Shown in pieces: positions 6,380 through 14,247 of a stretch of 16,097 bases of DNA. The notes beneath the pieces are model-generated. The model was not told the DNA's origin, searched no databases, and saw nothing but the letters and a program-made list of their open reading frames with translations. The stretch's first letter is position 1, and the number at the start of each line of letters is the position of its first letter. Source of the stretch: Deltaproteobacteria bacterium (lineage in GTDB: Bacteria > Desulfobacterota > Desulfuromonadia > Geobacterales > Geobacteraceae); the NCBI GenBank assembly GCA_021810985.1, contig JAJZQA010000014.1, positions 1 through 16,097 on the forward strand, read 5' to 3'. Both the position numbers and the translations under genes were made by a program.

Positions 6380-7729
6380 ATGTCGATTGTAAATATGCGA
6401 AAACTGCCACCCCAGAGTATAGAAGCTGAGATGTCAATTCTTGGCGGCATTCTTCTGGACAATGAAGCAATTAACCGTGTGCTCGATATACTGGTGCCCG
6501 ATGATTTTTATCGTGAGTCTCATCGAAAAATCATGCGGGCGATGATCGAACTTAATGATCATCGTGAGCCATGTGACCTTATTACCCTTACAACGATCCT
6601 CAAAAGAAAAGGTGAACTGGAAGAGGTTGGTGGTGCTCCTTACCTGACGACGCTGGTTGACTATGTGCCAACCGCAGCCAATATTGCGTATTACAGCAAA
6701 ATCGTAAAAGAAAAGGCTATTTCCCGCAACCTGATCAGTGCCGCAACGGAAATCGTGACCGACGGCTACGACGATCAGGCTGAAATTGACGAGTTGCTGG
6801 ATAAGGCGCAGAAGGTTATTTTCCAAATCTCCGAGAACAGGATAAATACACCCTATTTTGCGCTCAATGCTATCTTGAAGGACGCAATCAAATATATCGG
6901 TGAGCTCTATGAGAAGAAAGAGAGCGTTACCGGCGTTCCGACCGGTTTTATTGACTTGGACCATAAGACAGCCGGTTTTCAGCGCGGAGACCTGATTATC
7001 ATAGCCGGCCGGCCTTCCATGGGGAAGACCGCTTTTGCCCTGAATATCGCCCAATATGCGGCGGTTCATGCTCAGCCAAGTTACCCAGTCGTTATATTTT
7101 CACTGGAAATGAGCAAAGAGCAGCTCGTGACACGACTCCTCTGCTCCGAGGCGCGCGTTGATGCCAGCCGTCTCCGTACCGGCCATTTGGTCGATGGGGA
7201 CTGGGATAAGATCATGCGTGGCGCCGATAAACTTCATGAGGCAAAAATCTTTATCGATGATACCCCGGCGATTTCCGTTATGGAGATGCGTGCCAAGGCA
7301 CGCAGATTAAAAGCTGAGCATGGGATCGGCATGATTGTCGTCGACTATCTCCAGTTGATGAGGGGGGGCACTTCTCCTGAATCCCGGCAGCAGGAAATTT
7401 CCGAGATTTCCCGATCTTTGAAAGCTTTGGCAAAAGAATTGTCCGTCCCGGTCGTTGCACTTTCCCAGCTGAATCGAGGCCTTGAAAACCGTACCGACAA
7501 ACGGCCTATTATGAGTGACCTCAGGGAGTCCGGTGCCATCGAGCAGGATGCCGACATAATTATGTTCGTGTATCGTGACGAGGTATACAACAAGGAAAAC
7601 CCCGACGTGAAGGGTCGGGCGGAAATTATTATCGGTAAACAGAGAAATGGTCCTATCGGGACGGTTGATTTAACCTTCCTGGGTGAATTTACGCGCTTTG
7701 AGAATTGTGCGATTCGCTCGGAATATTGA
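6380..7729 (+). CDS. dnaB: Replicative DNA helicase DnaB
   Basis: Hexameric 5'-3' helicase that unwinds DNA at the replication fork and works with primase and DnaC-type loaders. The 449-aa product has the N-terminal domain starting RKLPPQSIEAEMSILGGILLDNEAI (about residues 7-100), a linker, and a RecA-like motor with Walker A GRPSMGKTA (210-218), Walker B MIVVDYLQL (318-326) and the motif ALSQLNRGLE (360-369). It is full length with no intein. The ATG at 6380 is chosen; a TTG directly before it is in frame, and a second ATG at 6395 has no ribosome-binding site. The Shine-Dalgarno is poor, which may keep expression low. The next gene begins 44 nt downstream. Confidence 0.96.
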   Translation: MSIVNMRKLPPQSIEAEMSILGGILLDNEAINRVLDILVPDDFYRESHRKIMRAMIELNDHREPCDLITLTTILKRKGELEEVGGAPYLTTLVDYVPTAANIAYYSKIVKEKAISRNLISAATEIVTDGYDDQAEIDELLDKAQKVIFQISENRINTPYFALNAILKDAIKYIGELYEKKESVTGVPTGFIDLDHKTAGFQRGDLIIIAGRPSMGKTAFALNIAQYAAVHAQPSYPVVIFSLEMSKEQLVTRLLCSEARVDASRLRTGHLVDGDWDKIMRGADKLHEAKIFIDDTPAISVMEMRAKARRLKAEHGIGMIVVDYLQLMRGGTSPESRQQEISEISRSLKALAKELSVPVVALSQLNRGLENRTDKRPIMSDLRESGAIEQDADIIMFVYRDEVYNKENPDVKGRAEIIIGKQRNGPIGTVDLTFLGEFTRFENCAIRSEY

Positions 7730-7773
7730 TAACTGCAGAGTAATTAGACTCGGTTGCAGAGAATGAGGTACAC

Positions 7774-8568
7774 ATGATAGATCCTACAGCGCGCATCAGT
7801 ACTTCCGCGGAAATTCAGGCTGATGTCGAAATCGGACCCAATGTCATCATTGGTGACCATGCCAGAATCGGTTCCGGCACAAGAATCCTGGCGAATTCCG
7901 TTGTTGGTCCCTGGACGACGCTTGGTTGTAACAATATACTTCATTATGGCTCAATTATCGGGCACGATCCCCAGGATTTTGGCTACAAGGGTGAGGAAAC
8001 CTATCTGGAGATCGGGAATGGCAACTGTTTCCGCGAGTATGTGACGGTACACCGCGGCAATCGCGAAGGGACCAAAACTCTCATCGGAAACGATAACTAT
8101 TTTATGGTTCAATCCCACGTTGCGCATAATTGCATCATCGGAAACGATGCAATCATTGCCGGAGGGTCTCTGCTTGCCGGGCATGTCACCGTTGACGATC
8201 GAGCGATAATTTCCGGAAATTGTGTCGTGCATCAGTTTTGCCATATCGGCACATTGGCGATGATGAGGGGCCTTTCCCGGACCTCGCGTGATGTTCCGCC
8301 CTTTTGCATCATGGATGAAACCCACACGGTACGAACCATCAATCTCGTTGGACTGCGCAGAAATGGGTATGATTCCAAACGCGTGCGGGCGATTAAAAAT
8401 GCCTTCAAACTTCTTTTCCGAACAGGTCCCAATATGAAAGAAAATGTGGAGCGCGCGGAGGAGGAATTGGAAATAACGGAAGATGTGCGATATATGCTCG
8501 ACTTTATCAAAAATTCGAAAAGAGGCGTCTGTTTCGGCCGAAGCAGGGTCAGTGCGGAATTCGATTAA
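7774..8568 (+). CDS. lpxA: LpxA-family acyl-ACP–UDP-N-acetylglucosamine O-acyltransferase
   Basis: LpxA transfers a 3-hydroxyacyl chain from ACP to UDP-GlcNAc, the first step of lipid A synthesis. The 264-aa product is a left-handed parallel beta-helix of hexapeptide repeats (residues 1-185) with a helical C-terminal tail ending in an extra SRVSAEFD. The four E. coli active-site histidines are all present at a constant offset of seven: H115, H118 (catalytic), H137 and H153. G166 corresponds to E. coli G173, which leaves room for a longer (about C14) acyl chain. GAGGT lies five bases before the ATG. It sits outside a fabZ–lpxB cluster, so it may be a second lpxA copy; the ligand cannot be fixed from sequence alone. 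Confidence 0.85.
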   Translation: MIDPTARISTSAEIQADVEIGPNVIIGDHARIGSGTRILANSVVGPWTTLGCNNILHYGSIIGHDPQDFGYKGEETYLEIGNGNCFREYVTVHRGNREGTKTLIGNDNYFMVQSHVAHNCIIGNDAIIAGGSLLAGHVTVDDRAIISGNCVVHQFCHIGTLAMMRGLSRTSRDVPPFCIMDETHTVRTINLVGLRRNGYDSKRVRAIKNAFKLLFRTGPNMKENVERAEEELEITEDVRYMLDFIKNSKRGVCFGRSRVSAEFD

Positions 8569-8585
8569 GGGAAAGGTGAAAAGTG

Positions 8586-9899
8586 ATGACTACGTTTAAC
8601 CCAATGCGGAATCTGCCGGGTCCTGCCGGTTATGGTCAGGGAGATGTCTTTGTTCTTTTTGGGGAACTTTTTGGTCGCGGCTATGCAAACGGACTGGTGG
8701 ATGAAGCCCGAAGAGCGGGAATGACGGTCATCGGCATCACCGTGGGAAGGCGCGAAACCGATGGTTCGCTCCGGCCTTTAACCGAGGATGAGTTGGTTGA
8801 ATCCGAAAAGGTTCTTGGCGGGAAAATAATCAACATCCCCCTTGAGGCAGGGTTCGATATGGATCGCTCAGCGTCGGGCATTGCTCCCGTTGATCAGTTG
8901 AAGGGGATCAAGACCGATGGTTGGGAAACGGCGGTACTTGACTGGGACGCGATCGAGCAGTCAAGGAAGGCTGGAATTGACCGTTTTTCCGGGAATCTCA
9001 CCAAGGTCATGGACGCAATCGATGCGCTGATCCCGGATGGGGTCAATGTTCTTTTTTCTCATACCATGGCGGGCGGCATTCCGCGAGCCCGGATCCTCAT
9101 GCCGATCCTGAACAGGGTGTTCAAGGGGCAGGGGGAGCGCTTCACTCCCTCCGAAGTTTTCTGGGGAACGGATCTGGGGAAACTCTGCAGCGCCTCTTTT
9201 GACGAAGTGACCGCCAACACCTTTCAACACTTGATTGATTTTTCCCGGCCTATTCGTGAGCGGATTGAATCCGCGGGCAATAAGGTCGCCTATACCGCCT
9301 ATGGTTACCACGGTTGCGAGGTACTCATCGGAGAGGTCTATACCTGGCAGTCCTATGCCCCGTATCTGCAAGGCTGGGCCAAGATGCGCCTTGAGGAGGT
9401 AGCCACCGCGGCCTGGGAGCAGGGCGTGCGTGCCACCGTGTTCAATTGCCCGGAAATTCAAACCAACTCAAGTGCTCTGTTCCTTGGGGTGGAAATTTCT
9501 CTCTATCCTTTGCTGAAGGCACTGCGGAAGGAGGGTGGCGGAGCGTGTCTCGAACGCATTACCGCTGCCTGCAACGAGCTGCTCAAGGAAGGAATCACCG
9601 TGGAGACCCTTCTTGCCGATGCCGACCGGTATTTAGCCGATGCCTTGCTGAAGCCATTTCACGAGTATTCTTCCTGGCCGCACCACAATAATCCGGAACA
9701 GTCGGCTCTCATGCTGACCAGCGCTACTTCGATGCTGGATATGAACAAAGACTCGAAAAACATCGTTTGCGCGGAGCTTTCAAGGGCGGTTTTCCAGGCT
9801 GTCGGCCGGCTGATGAACCGGACTTCCTGGGAGCCGGGCGCACCGGTTTTCTGGTTGAATCACGATATTGTCGCACGCGAACTGGTTGCGGGTGAGTAA
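8586..9899 (+). CDS. SDR-like protein resembling the 'enoyl-ACP reductase FabMG family'
   Basis: The 437-aa product begins with a beta-strand and the dinucleotide-binding pattern GELFGRG (residues 26-32, GxxxGxG), as in short-chain dehydrogenases, followed by RRAGMTVIGITVGRR. The rest is conserved-looking but has no motif I can assign with certainty; KVAYTAYGYHGCEVLIGEVYTW (about 235-256) may hold the active site. The overall sequence recalls proteins annotated as FabMG-family enoyl-ACP reductases, from memory only. It follows lpxA by 17 nt, so the two are likely cotranscribed and may work on related acyl substrates. The ATG at 8586 follows AAGGTG; a GTG directly before it is also in frame. 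The stop codon overlaps the left end of an inverted-repeat element. Confidence 0.6.
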   Translation: MTTFNPMRNLPGPAGYGQGDVFVLFGELFGRGYANGLVDEARRAGMTVIGITVGRRETDGSLRPLTEDELVESEKVLGGKIINIPLEAGFDMDRSASGIAPVDQLKGIKTDGWETAVLDWDAIEQSRKAGIDRFSGNLTKVMDAIDALIPDGVNVLFSHTMAGGIPRARILMPILNRVFKGQGERFTPSEVFWGTDLGKLCSASFDEVTANTFQHLIDFSRPIRERIESAGNKVAYTAYGYHGCEVLIGEVYTWQSYAPYLQGWAKMRLEEVATAAWEQGVRATVFNCPEIQTNSSALFLGVEISLYPLLKALRKEGGGACLERITAACNELLKEGITVETLLADADRYLADALLKPFHEYSSWPHHNNPEQSALMLTSATSMLDMNKDSKNIVCAELSRAVFQAVGRLMNRTSWEPGAPVFWLNHDIVARELVAGE

Positions 9900-10018
9900 T
9901 TCCACTTCCCGATCAAAGCCCTCTCAGCGTTGGCTCGTCTTCGGCTGCTCGACGTACTTTTCAGTACGCCTCGCAGCCTCAGCCCTCACCGCCTTGAGAT
10001 CATCCTTGATCTGGAATT
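9898..10018. repeat. 121-bp imperfect palindrome (REP/MITE-like element)
   Basis: The ends are AATTCCA (9898-9904) plus GATCAA (9911-9916), mirrored by TTGATC plus TGGAATT (10006-10018), with six extra bases in the left arm. Inside are TCTCA/TGAGA (9922-9926, 9995-9999), GGCT/AGCC (9932-9935, 9981-9984), GGCTGC/GCAGCC (9943-9948, 9973-9978) and the apical CGTACT-TTTC-AGTACG (9953-9968). The whole segment can fold as one long hairpin. The left end overlaps the stop codon of the SDR-like gene. The sequence feels familiar as a dispersed intergenic repeat, but copy number was not checked. An open frame runs through it and is not credible as a gene. Confidence 0.65.
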
Positions 10019-10026
10019 GGTATAAT
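10018..10026 (+). promoter_or_regulatory. Extended -10 promoter for the receiver-PilZ gene
   Basis: TGGTATAAT is a perfect extended -10 element (TGnTATAAT) with a consensus TATAAT at 10021-10026. No good -35 box is found 16-18 nt upstream, which extended -10 promoters can tolerate. The start would be near 10033, giving a leader of about 23 nt. The upstream region is the end of the palindromic repeat. Confidence 0.6.
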
Positions 10027-10055
10027 GCCGTGCCTGCTGTAAGGGTGGAGCGCTG

Positions 10056-10763
10056 ATGCCGAAAAAAGTGCTTTTGGTTGATGATGCCGCGATGTTCCTT
10101 GAGATTCAGAAGGATTTTCTGAAGATGTCGAGTATCAGCGTTTTCTGCGCAAAGGATGGTCTTGAAGCTCTTGAAAAGACCCGGATCCTGCATCCTGATC
10201 TTCTGGTCATGGATTTGCACATGCCGAGGATGAACGGCGCCGAATGTTGCTCGGCCATTAAAGCTGATCCGGCGCTTTCTTCCATCCCGGTCATCATGGC
10301 CACGAGCGCGGGGAAAGATGACGATCATGAAATCTGCCGAAATGCGGGCTGCGATGGCTTTTTGACAAAACCGTTTGAAAGAGGTTTGTATCTCGATGCG
10401 ATTCGCCGTTTTATTCCCGAGCTGGATCGCAGGGAGGCGCGGATCCCATTTACCTCCGCGATCCGGTTTCAGGCGTTCCGCGTTGCCATGACCGGAACCA
10501 TTCTGGATCTGAGCGCTCGGGGAATTTTTGTCGCAACGGAGTACGATCTCGATGTGGGAACCGAGATTGTACTTACGTTTGCCCTGACTGAGGCGAATGG
10601 GGCCCTTATCCAGGCAAAGGGAGTGGTGCGGTGGAAAAATTCCACCGCGAAAAAAATCAAGGAAGAATATCCACCGGGGTTCGGGCTCGAGTTTACCGCG
10701 ATTGCCGGAGAATCTCTTTCCGCGTTCAAGCGTTTTCTGGCCAAAAGCCGGCTGGACAATTAG
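10056..10763 (+). CDS. Response regulator with receiver and PilZ domains
   Basis: Likely couples a phosphorelay to cyclic di-GMP. Residues 1-122 are a CheY-like receiver with the acidic pair D9/D10, phosphoacceptor D53 in VMDLHMP, T83 and K105 in LTKPF. Residues 123-235 are a PilZ domain: R125xxxR129 (in DRREARIPF) and DLSARG (151-156, the D/NxSxxG motif) are the two cyclic di-GMP contact motifs and both are intact. There is no DNA-binding domain, so output is probably protein-protein, for example on motility, pili or exopolysaccharide. GGTGGAG lies five bases before the ATG. It stands alone, with an extended -10 promoter and a repeat element at each end; no cognate kinase is adjacent on the same strand. 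Confidence 0.9.
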   Translation: MPKKVLLVDDAAMFLEIQKDFLKMSSISVFCAKDGLEALEKTRILHPDLLVMDLHMPRMNGAECCSAIKADPALSSIPVIMATSAGKDDDHEICRNAGCDGFLTKPFERGLYLDAIRRFIPELDRREARIPFTSAIRFQAFRVAMTGTILDLSARGIFVATEYDLDVGTEIVLTFALTEANGALIQAKGVVRWKNSTAKKIKEEYPPGFGLEFTAIAGESLSAFKRFLAKSRLDN

Positions 10764-10975
10764 TATTTATCCGGAAAGTGCCAGTTGGGGCCGGACCGGA
10801 ACTTCCCCGAAGCCCCTCGCAATCGGACGCCGGACGACAACGACAGAAGAGGTATTCCCTTGGAGACAGGCGTGCTCCCTCGATCCTGCAGCCGGTCCGA
10901 ACGAGAGGCTCCGTGAAAGCCCCGCTCCGTCCCTCTTGATATCTTCCCGGAGTTTCCGGATGTAAACTAATTAGT
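10758..10975. repeat. MITE-like element with imperfect terminal inverted repeats and 7-bp direct flanks
   Basis: The direct repeat AATTAGT occurs at 10758-10764 and again at 10969-10975. Just inside are ATCCGGAAA (10769-10777) and its exact reverse complement TTTCCGGAT (10953-10961), which extend outward to TTTA/TAAA with small indels. A second nested pair is CGGACCGG (10792-10799) and CCGGTCCG (10892-10899). The interior of about 200 bp looks more GC-rich than its flanks and has no recognisable protein in any frame. The left direct repeat contains the TAG stop of the receiver-PilZ gene. The right one is part of a 14-bp perfect palindrome, AAACTAATTAGTTT (10964-10977). The alternative is a structured non-coding RNA. 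Nothing else was seen in the 240-bp gap. Confidence 0.5.
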
Positions 10976-11003
10976 TTCAGCAGGTTAGGTGGGCAATTTG
11001 GAT

Positions 11004-11567
11004 CTATCTCACCAGTTTCGACAGTTTCTTGAACTCGGCTGTCCCTGCCCGTTGCAGAAGTTGAAAGAGTAGTGTTTCCGTGGAACTGATCAGGGCTCCG
11101 GCAGATTCCGCCAGGGAGAGGCCGATCCGCCAGTTCTCTTTTTTCCTGCTGATGACGGCGTCGTTGACTACCTGAACGTTATAGCCGTTTTTTAGAAGAT
11201 CAAGAACGGTCTGGAGTACACAGATGTGAGTTTCCATTCCGGTAACGATAACTGTTTTCCGTCCTGACTCGGCAATCTTCGCCAGAATTCCTTCATCACC
11301 ACAGCAGCTGAAGCTCATCTTCTCCAGGGGGGTGACCGCGGCAGTCTCCTTCAATTCGGCTAGGGTAGAGCCCAGGCCGGCCGGATATTGTTCCGTTACC
11401 AGGACCGGAATGCTCAAGTCCCGAGCCGCCTCCAAAAGAATGGAAACATTGCCGGTCGTGCTCGCCAGGATCTTCGGGTCCATGGCTTTGCAGAGTTTTT
11501 CCTGGATATCGATTACCAGCAGCAAAGTTGACGTGGCGTCGATAGTAAACCGTTCAAGATGTTTCAT
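11004..11567 (-). CDS. Isochorismatase-family cysteine hydrolase
   Basis: A 187-aa alpha/beta hydrolase of the isochorismatase/nicotinamidase superfamily, close in length to the YcaC/ISOC-type members. The catalytic triad is visible: D20 in LVIDIQEKL, K83 in LEKMSFSCC and nucleophile C116 in VTGMETHICVLQT, with the expected cis-peptide Gly-Met before ETHIC. The substrate cannot be read from the sequence; relatives hydrolyse amides such as nicotinamide, ureido acids or N-carbamoyl compounds. It starts 43 nt after the stop of the NtrC-like gene on the same strand and is probably last in that operon, which would fit nitrogen scavenging. AGGGGAA precedes the ATG. Confidence 0.88.
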   Translation of the reverse strand: MKHLERFTIDATSTLLLVIDIQEKLCKAMDPKILASTTGNVSILLEAARDLSIPVLVTEQYPAGLGSTLAELKETAAVTPLEKMSFSCCGDEGILAKIAESGRKTVIVTGMETHICVLQTVLDLLKNGYNVQVVNDAVISRKKENWRIGLSLAESAGALISSTETLLFQLLQRAGTAEFKKLSKLVR

Positions 11568-11610
11568 CGTAATTTTCCCCTCGCTTCATTCGGCCAGCGT
11601 GTCAGTCTTA

Positions 11611-13050
11611 TTAGTCCTTCTTTACCTCTATGTCGAGTTCCTGAATCTTTTTCCGCAGGGTATTTCTGTTAATGCCGAGAATTTCCGCGGCTTTCACCTG
11701 GTTTCCGCGCGTTTTTTCAAGGACAAAGCGGATAAGCGGCCGTTCCATTTGCTCGAGTATCAGGCCGTAAAGGTCCCCGGACTCCATTTTGTCGAGGTTT
11801 CCGAGGCTTGATCGCAGCTTCATTTCCACCAGCGCCTCAAGGGAAAGATCTTCATTACGAGATGAGGTGCCGATGTTTGGCCTGAGCCCGGAAAAGTCTT
11901 CAACCGTCAGCAGCGGGTCAGAGGAGAGGATGACGGCTCGCTTGATGGTGTTTTCCAGTTCCCTTACGTTGCCAGGCCAGGAATAGGATGAAAGCAGCGA
12001 GAGAGCATCCTGGTTGCACTGCTTGGTGGATATTTCCATTTCCGAACAAGCCTTTTTGAGGAAGTAGTCCACGAGCAGGGGGATATCCTCTTTTCGCTCA
12101 CGTAAAGAGACGAGGTGAATCGGCACAACATTGAGTCGGTAGTACAGGTCTTCCCTGAAAGTCTTTTCCCGGACACTTCCTTCGAGATCCTGGTTCGTTG
12201 CGGCAACAATACGGGTGTCAACAGTGATGCTCTGATTGCCGCCGGTTCTGGTAACTTCTTTTTCCTGCAGAACACGGAGAATCTTTGCCTGAAGATCAAG
12301 GGGCATATCGCCGATTTCATCCAGAAAGATGGTTCCACCGTTTGCCTGTTCGAATTTCCCCAATTTTCTTTCAACAGCCCCGGTAAAGGCCCCTTTTTCA
12401 AATCCGAAAAGTTCGCTTTCCAGAAGTTCCTTCGGGATGGCCGCGCAGTTAATGGCGATGAATGGTTTCCCCAGCCGTTTCGAGTTAAAGTGGATAGCTC
12501 GAGCGATCAGCTCTTTCCCCGTTCCGGACTCACCCTGAATCAGCACCGTAATGTCGCTCGGCGCAACCTTGCCGATGGTTTTGTAGATTTCCCGCATGGC
12601 CTGGGAATTGCCGATAATGGTTTTCTCCAGCTGATAGCGGTCCTTGAGTTCCTCTTTCAAGAGTGAAACCTGGGAGGTCATCTCCCGTGCCTTGTCGATT
12701 TTTTCGATGATGGCGTCGATAACATCCAGGTCAAATGGTTTGGTTATGTAGTCGTAGGCGCCCCGTTTCATCGCTTCCACGGCATTTTTCATGCTTGCTT
12801 CGGCGGTCATTATCACGACGAGAAGCTCTTTTTTCAATTCTCTGATCTGGTCGAGTAATTCAAGCCCGGACAGCCCGGGCATTTTTATGTCCAGGATGGC
12901 CATATCATAGTGTGAGGACTGAATCATTCTCAGGGCCTCATCGCCGTCCTTGGCGAGATCAACGCTGAAACCTTTTCTTTTGAGGGCCTTGGAGAGAACC
13001 CAACGCATACTTTCTTCATCATCGGCTACGAGAATTTTATTGAGTGACAT
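11611..13050 (-). CDS. ntrC: NtrC-like sigma54-dependent response regulator
   Basis: Activates sigma54 promoters when phosphorylated. Its 479 residues hold a receiver (1-120; acidic pair D10/D11, phosphoacceptor D54 in LDIKMP, K104 in TKPF), an AAA+ core (about 145-385) with Walker A GESGTGKE (173-180), the sigma54-contact loop GAFTGA (220-225) and Walker B GGTIFLDEIGD, and a Fis-type helix-turn-helix (about 440-472; NQVKAAEILGINRNTLRKKI) very like that of NtrC. AAGGA lies upstream of the ATG. It follows the NtrB-like kinase gene with a 102-nt gap. NtrC is the best family match, but closely related two-component regulators cannot be excluded without phylogeny. Confidence 0.88.
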   Translation of the reverse strand: MSLNKILVADDEESMRWVLSKALKRKGFSVDLAKDGDEALRMIQSSHYDMAILDIKMPGLSGLELLDQIRELKKELLVVIMTAEASMKNAVEAMKRGAYDYITKPFDLDVIDAIIEKIDKAREMTSQVSLLKEELKDRYQLEKTIIGNSQAMREIYKTIGKVAPSDITVLIQGESGTGKELIARAIHFNSKRLGKPFIAINCAAIPKELLESELFGFEKGAFTGAVERKLGKFEQANGGTIFLDEIGDMPLDLQAKILRVLQEKEVTRTGGNQSITVDTRIVAATNQDLEGSVREKTFREDLYYRLNVVPIHLVSLRERKEDIPLLVDYFLKKACSEMEISTKQCNQDALSLLSSYSWPGNVRELENTIKRAVILSSDPLLTVEDFSGLRPNIGTSSRNEDLSLEALVEMKLRSSLGNLDKMESGDLYGLILEQMERPLIRFVLEKTRGNQVKAAEILGINRNTLRKKIQELDIEVKKD

Positions 13051-13152
13051 ATTGATTCCTTCTTTATTTTCAGTTTCTAGAACGATACGAGCCGCAATCA
13101 GCTCTGGAAGCCAATGAAAAGTTTGCCTCCAGGTGCTTGAATAAATGACGTA

Positions 13153-14247
13153 TTATCGTACCAGGGGAAGCATAACCGTAAAGGCCGTTCCCTTGCCCGG
13201 TTCCGAATCTACCCTGATGATACCGCGGTGTTCGTTAACGATTTTATGGCAGATTGCCAGTCCTAACCCGGTTCCCTTTGATTTGGTAGTAAAGAACGGA
13301 GTGAAAAGATTTTCGATCATTTCTTTCGGGATGCCCGGGCCGTCATCGGTCACGTCGATCACAACCATGCGTGAGAATCGTTCTCCCTTTTTGGTCATGC
13401 TGTAGTCGGAAAGAACTCGTGTTGAAACCCGGATCTGGCCGGAATCAGTAATCGCCTCAACTCCGTTTTTGATGAGATTGAGGAAGAGCTGGGTAATCAG
13501 TGCCTCATCGGCCAGAATGGGCGGAATGCTCAGATCAAAGTCCTGGACAAAGGCGATGTTTTTTGTGACCGATGCCCGTTTCTGAAGCGTGATGATGTCC
13601 CCGATCGACTCATGTATGTCCACGTGAGAAAGCTCCAGTTTCCGGGGGGTGGTCAGGCTCAGGAGCTCTTCCACAATCCGGTTTACTCTGCCAACCTCCT
13701 TCAGCATGATCGAAGTGTAATCCCGCAGTTCGCTGCCGTCCGGGAGTTCCCGCTCAAGCAGCTGTGCCGCACCTTTGATACCCCCCAGCGGATTTTTGAT
13801 CTCATGTGCGAGTCCCGCTGCCAACGTTCCCAGTGTTGAAAGGCGGTCTGCCTGGCGAACAGCATCTTCCAGTTCCCTGATGTTGCTTATGTCACGCAGA
13901 ACGAGAACGATCCCGATGCATTCTCCGTTTGCCAGCAGGAGCGGCGAGGTTGTCGCATTGACCGGGGTTACATTCGGGCCTTTTTTGAGGACAACATTTT
14001 CATGGTCGGATATGGTCATGCCGCTTTCAGATGTTTTAGCGACCATCTCCAACAGGACGTCTTCTCCCCGGAAGAACTCGATGAATTTGCTTCCTACCGC
14101 CAGTCGACGCGAGATGCCGGTGATTTCTTCCGCGGCAGGATTGAGAAAGGTAATCTTGCTCTGCCTGTCAAGCACGATCACTCCATCGCCGACGCTATCG
14201 ATTACATGGGCAAAATAGCCTTTTAGGCTATGTTCATTCTCGCTCAT
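13153..14247 (-). CDS. ntrB: NtrB-like PAS-domain sensor histidine kinase
   Basis: Cytoplasmic kinase/phosphatase expected to act on the adjacent NtrC-like regulator. No signal peptide or membrane segment is visible. Residues 8-120 form a PAS domain, the DHp domain follows with phosphoacceptor H148 in GLAHEIKNPLGGIKGAAQLLE, and the catalytic ATPase domain has the N box (254-265), DDGPGIP (301-307) and GTGLGL (325-330). The H box is nearly the same as in enteric NtrB (GlnL). In NtrB proteins the PII protein controls the kinase/phosphatase switch; no glnB is in the window. The start overlaps the dusB stop by 14 nt, so translation is likely coupled. The 364-aa length is typical. Confidence 0.87.
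   Translation of the reverse strand: MSENEHSLKGYFAHVIDSVGDGVIVLDRQSKITFLNPAAEEITGISRRLAVGSKFIEFFRGEDVLLEMVAKTSESGMTISDHENVVLKKGPNVTPVNATTSPLLLANGECIGIVLVLRDISNIRELEDAVRQADRLSTLGTLAAGLAHEIKNPLGGIKGAAQLLERELPDGSELRDYTSIMLKEVGRVNRIVEELLSLTTPRKLELSHVDIHESIGDIITLQKRASVTKNIAFVQDFDLSIPPILADEALITQLFLNLIKNGVEAITDSGQIRVSTRVLSDYSMTKKGERFSRMVVIDVTDDGPGIPKEMIENLFTPFFTTKSKGTGLGLAICHKIVNEHRGIIRVDSEPGKGTAFTVMLPLVR

Noticed and set aside
9868..10056. 62-aa open frame across the SDR gene end and the palindrome
   Set aside because: It is the palindromic repeat read as codons, and it overlaps both the upstream gene's 3' end and the receiver-PilZ promoter.
10597..10965. Open frames running out of the receiver-PilZ gene into the GC-rich gap
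   Set aside because: They start inside the real gene in other frames, have no ribosome-binding sites, and show no domain. The gap is better explained as a repeat or structured RNA.
13051..13152. Possible internal promoter between the ntrB-like and ntrC-like genes
   Set aside because: No -35/-10 pair with acceptable match and spacing was found. The gap holds only weak hairpins and the ntrC ribosome-binding site.
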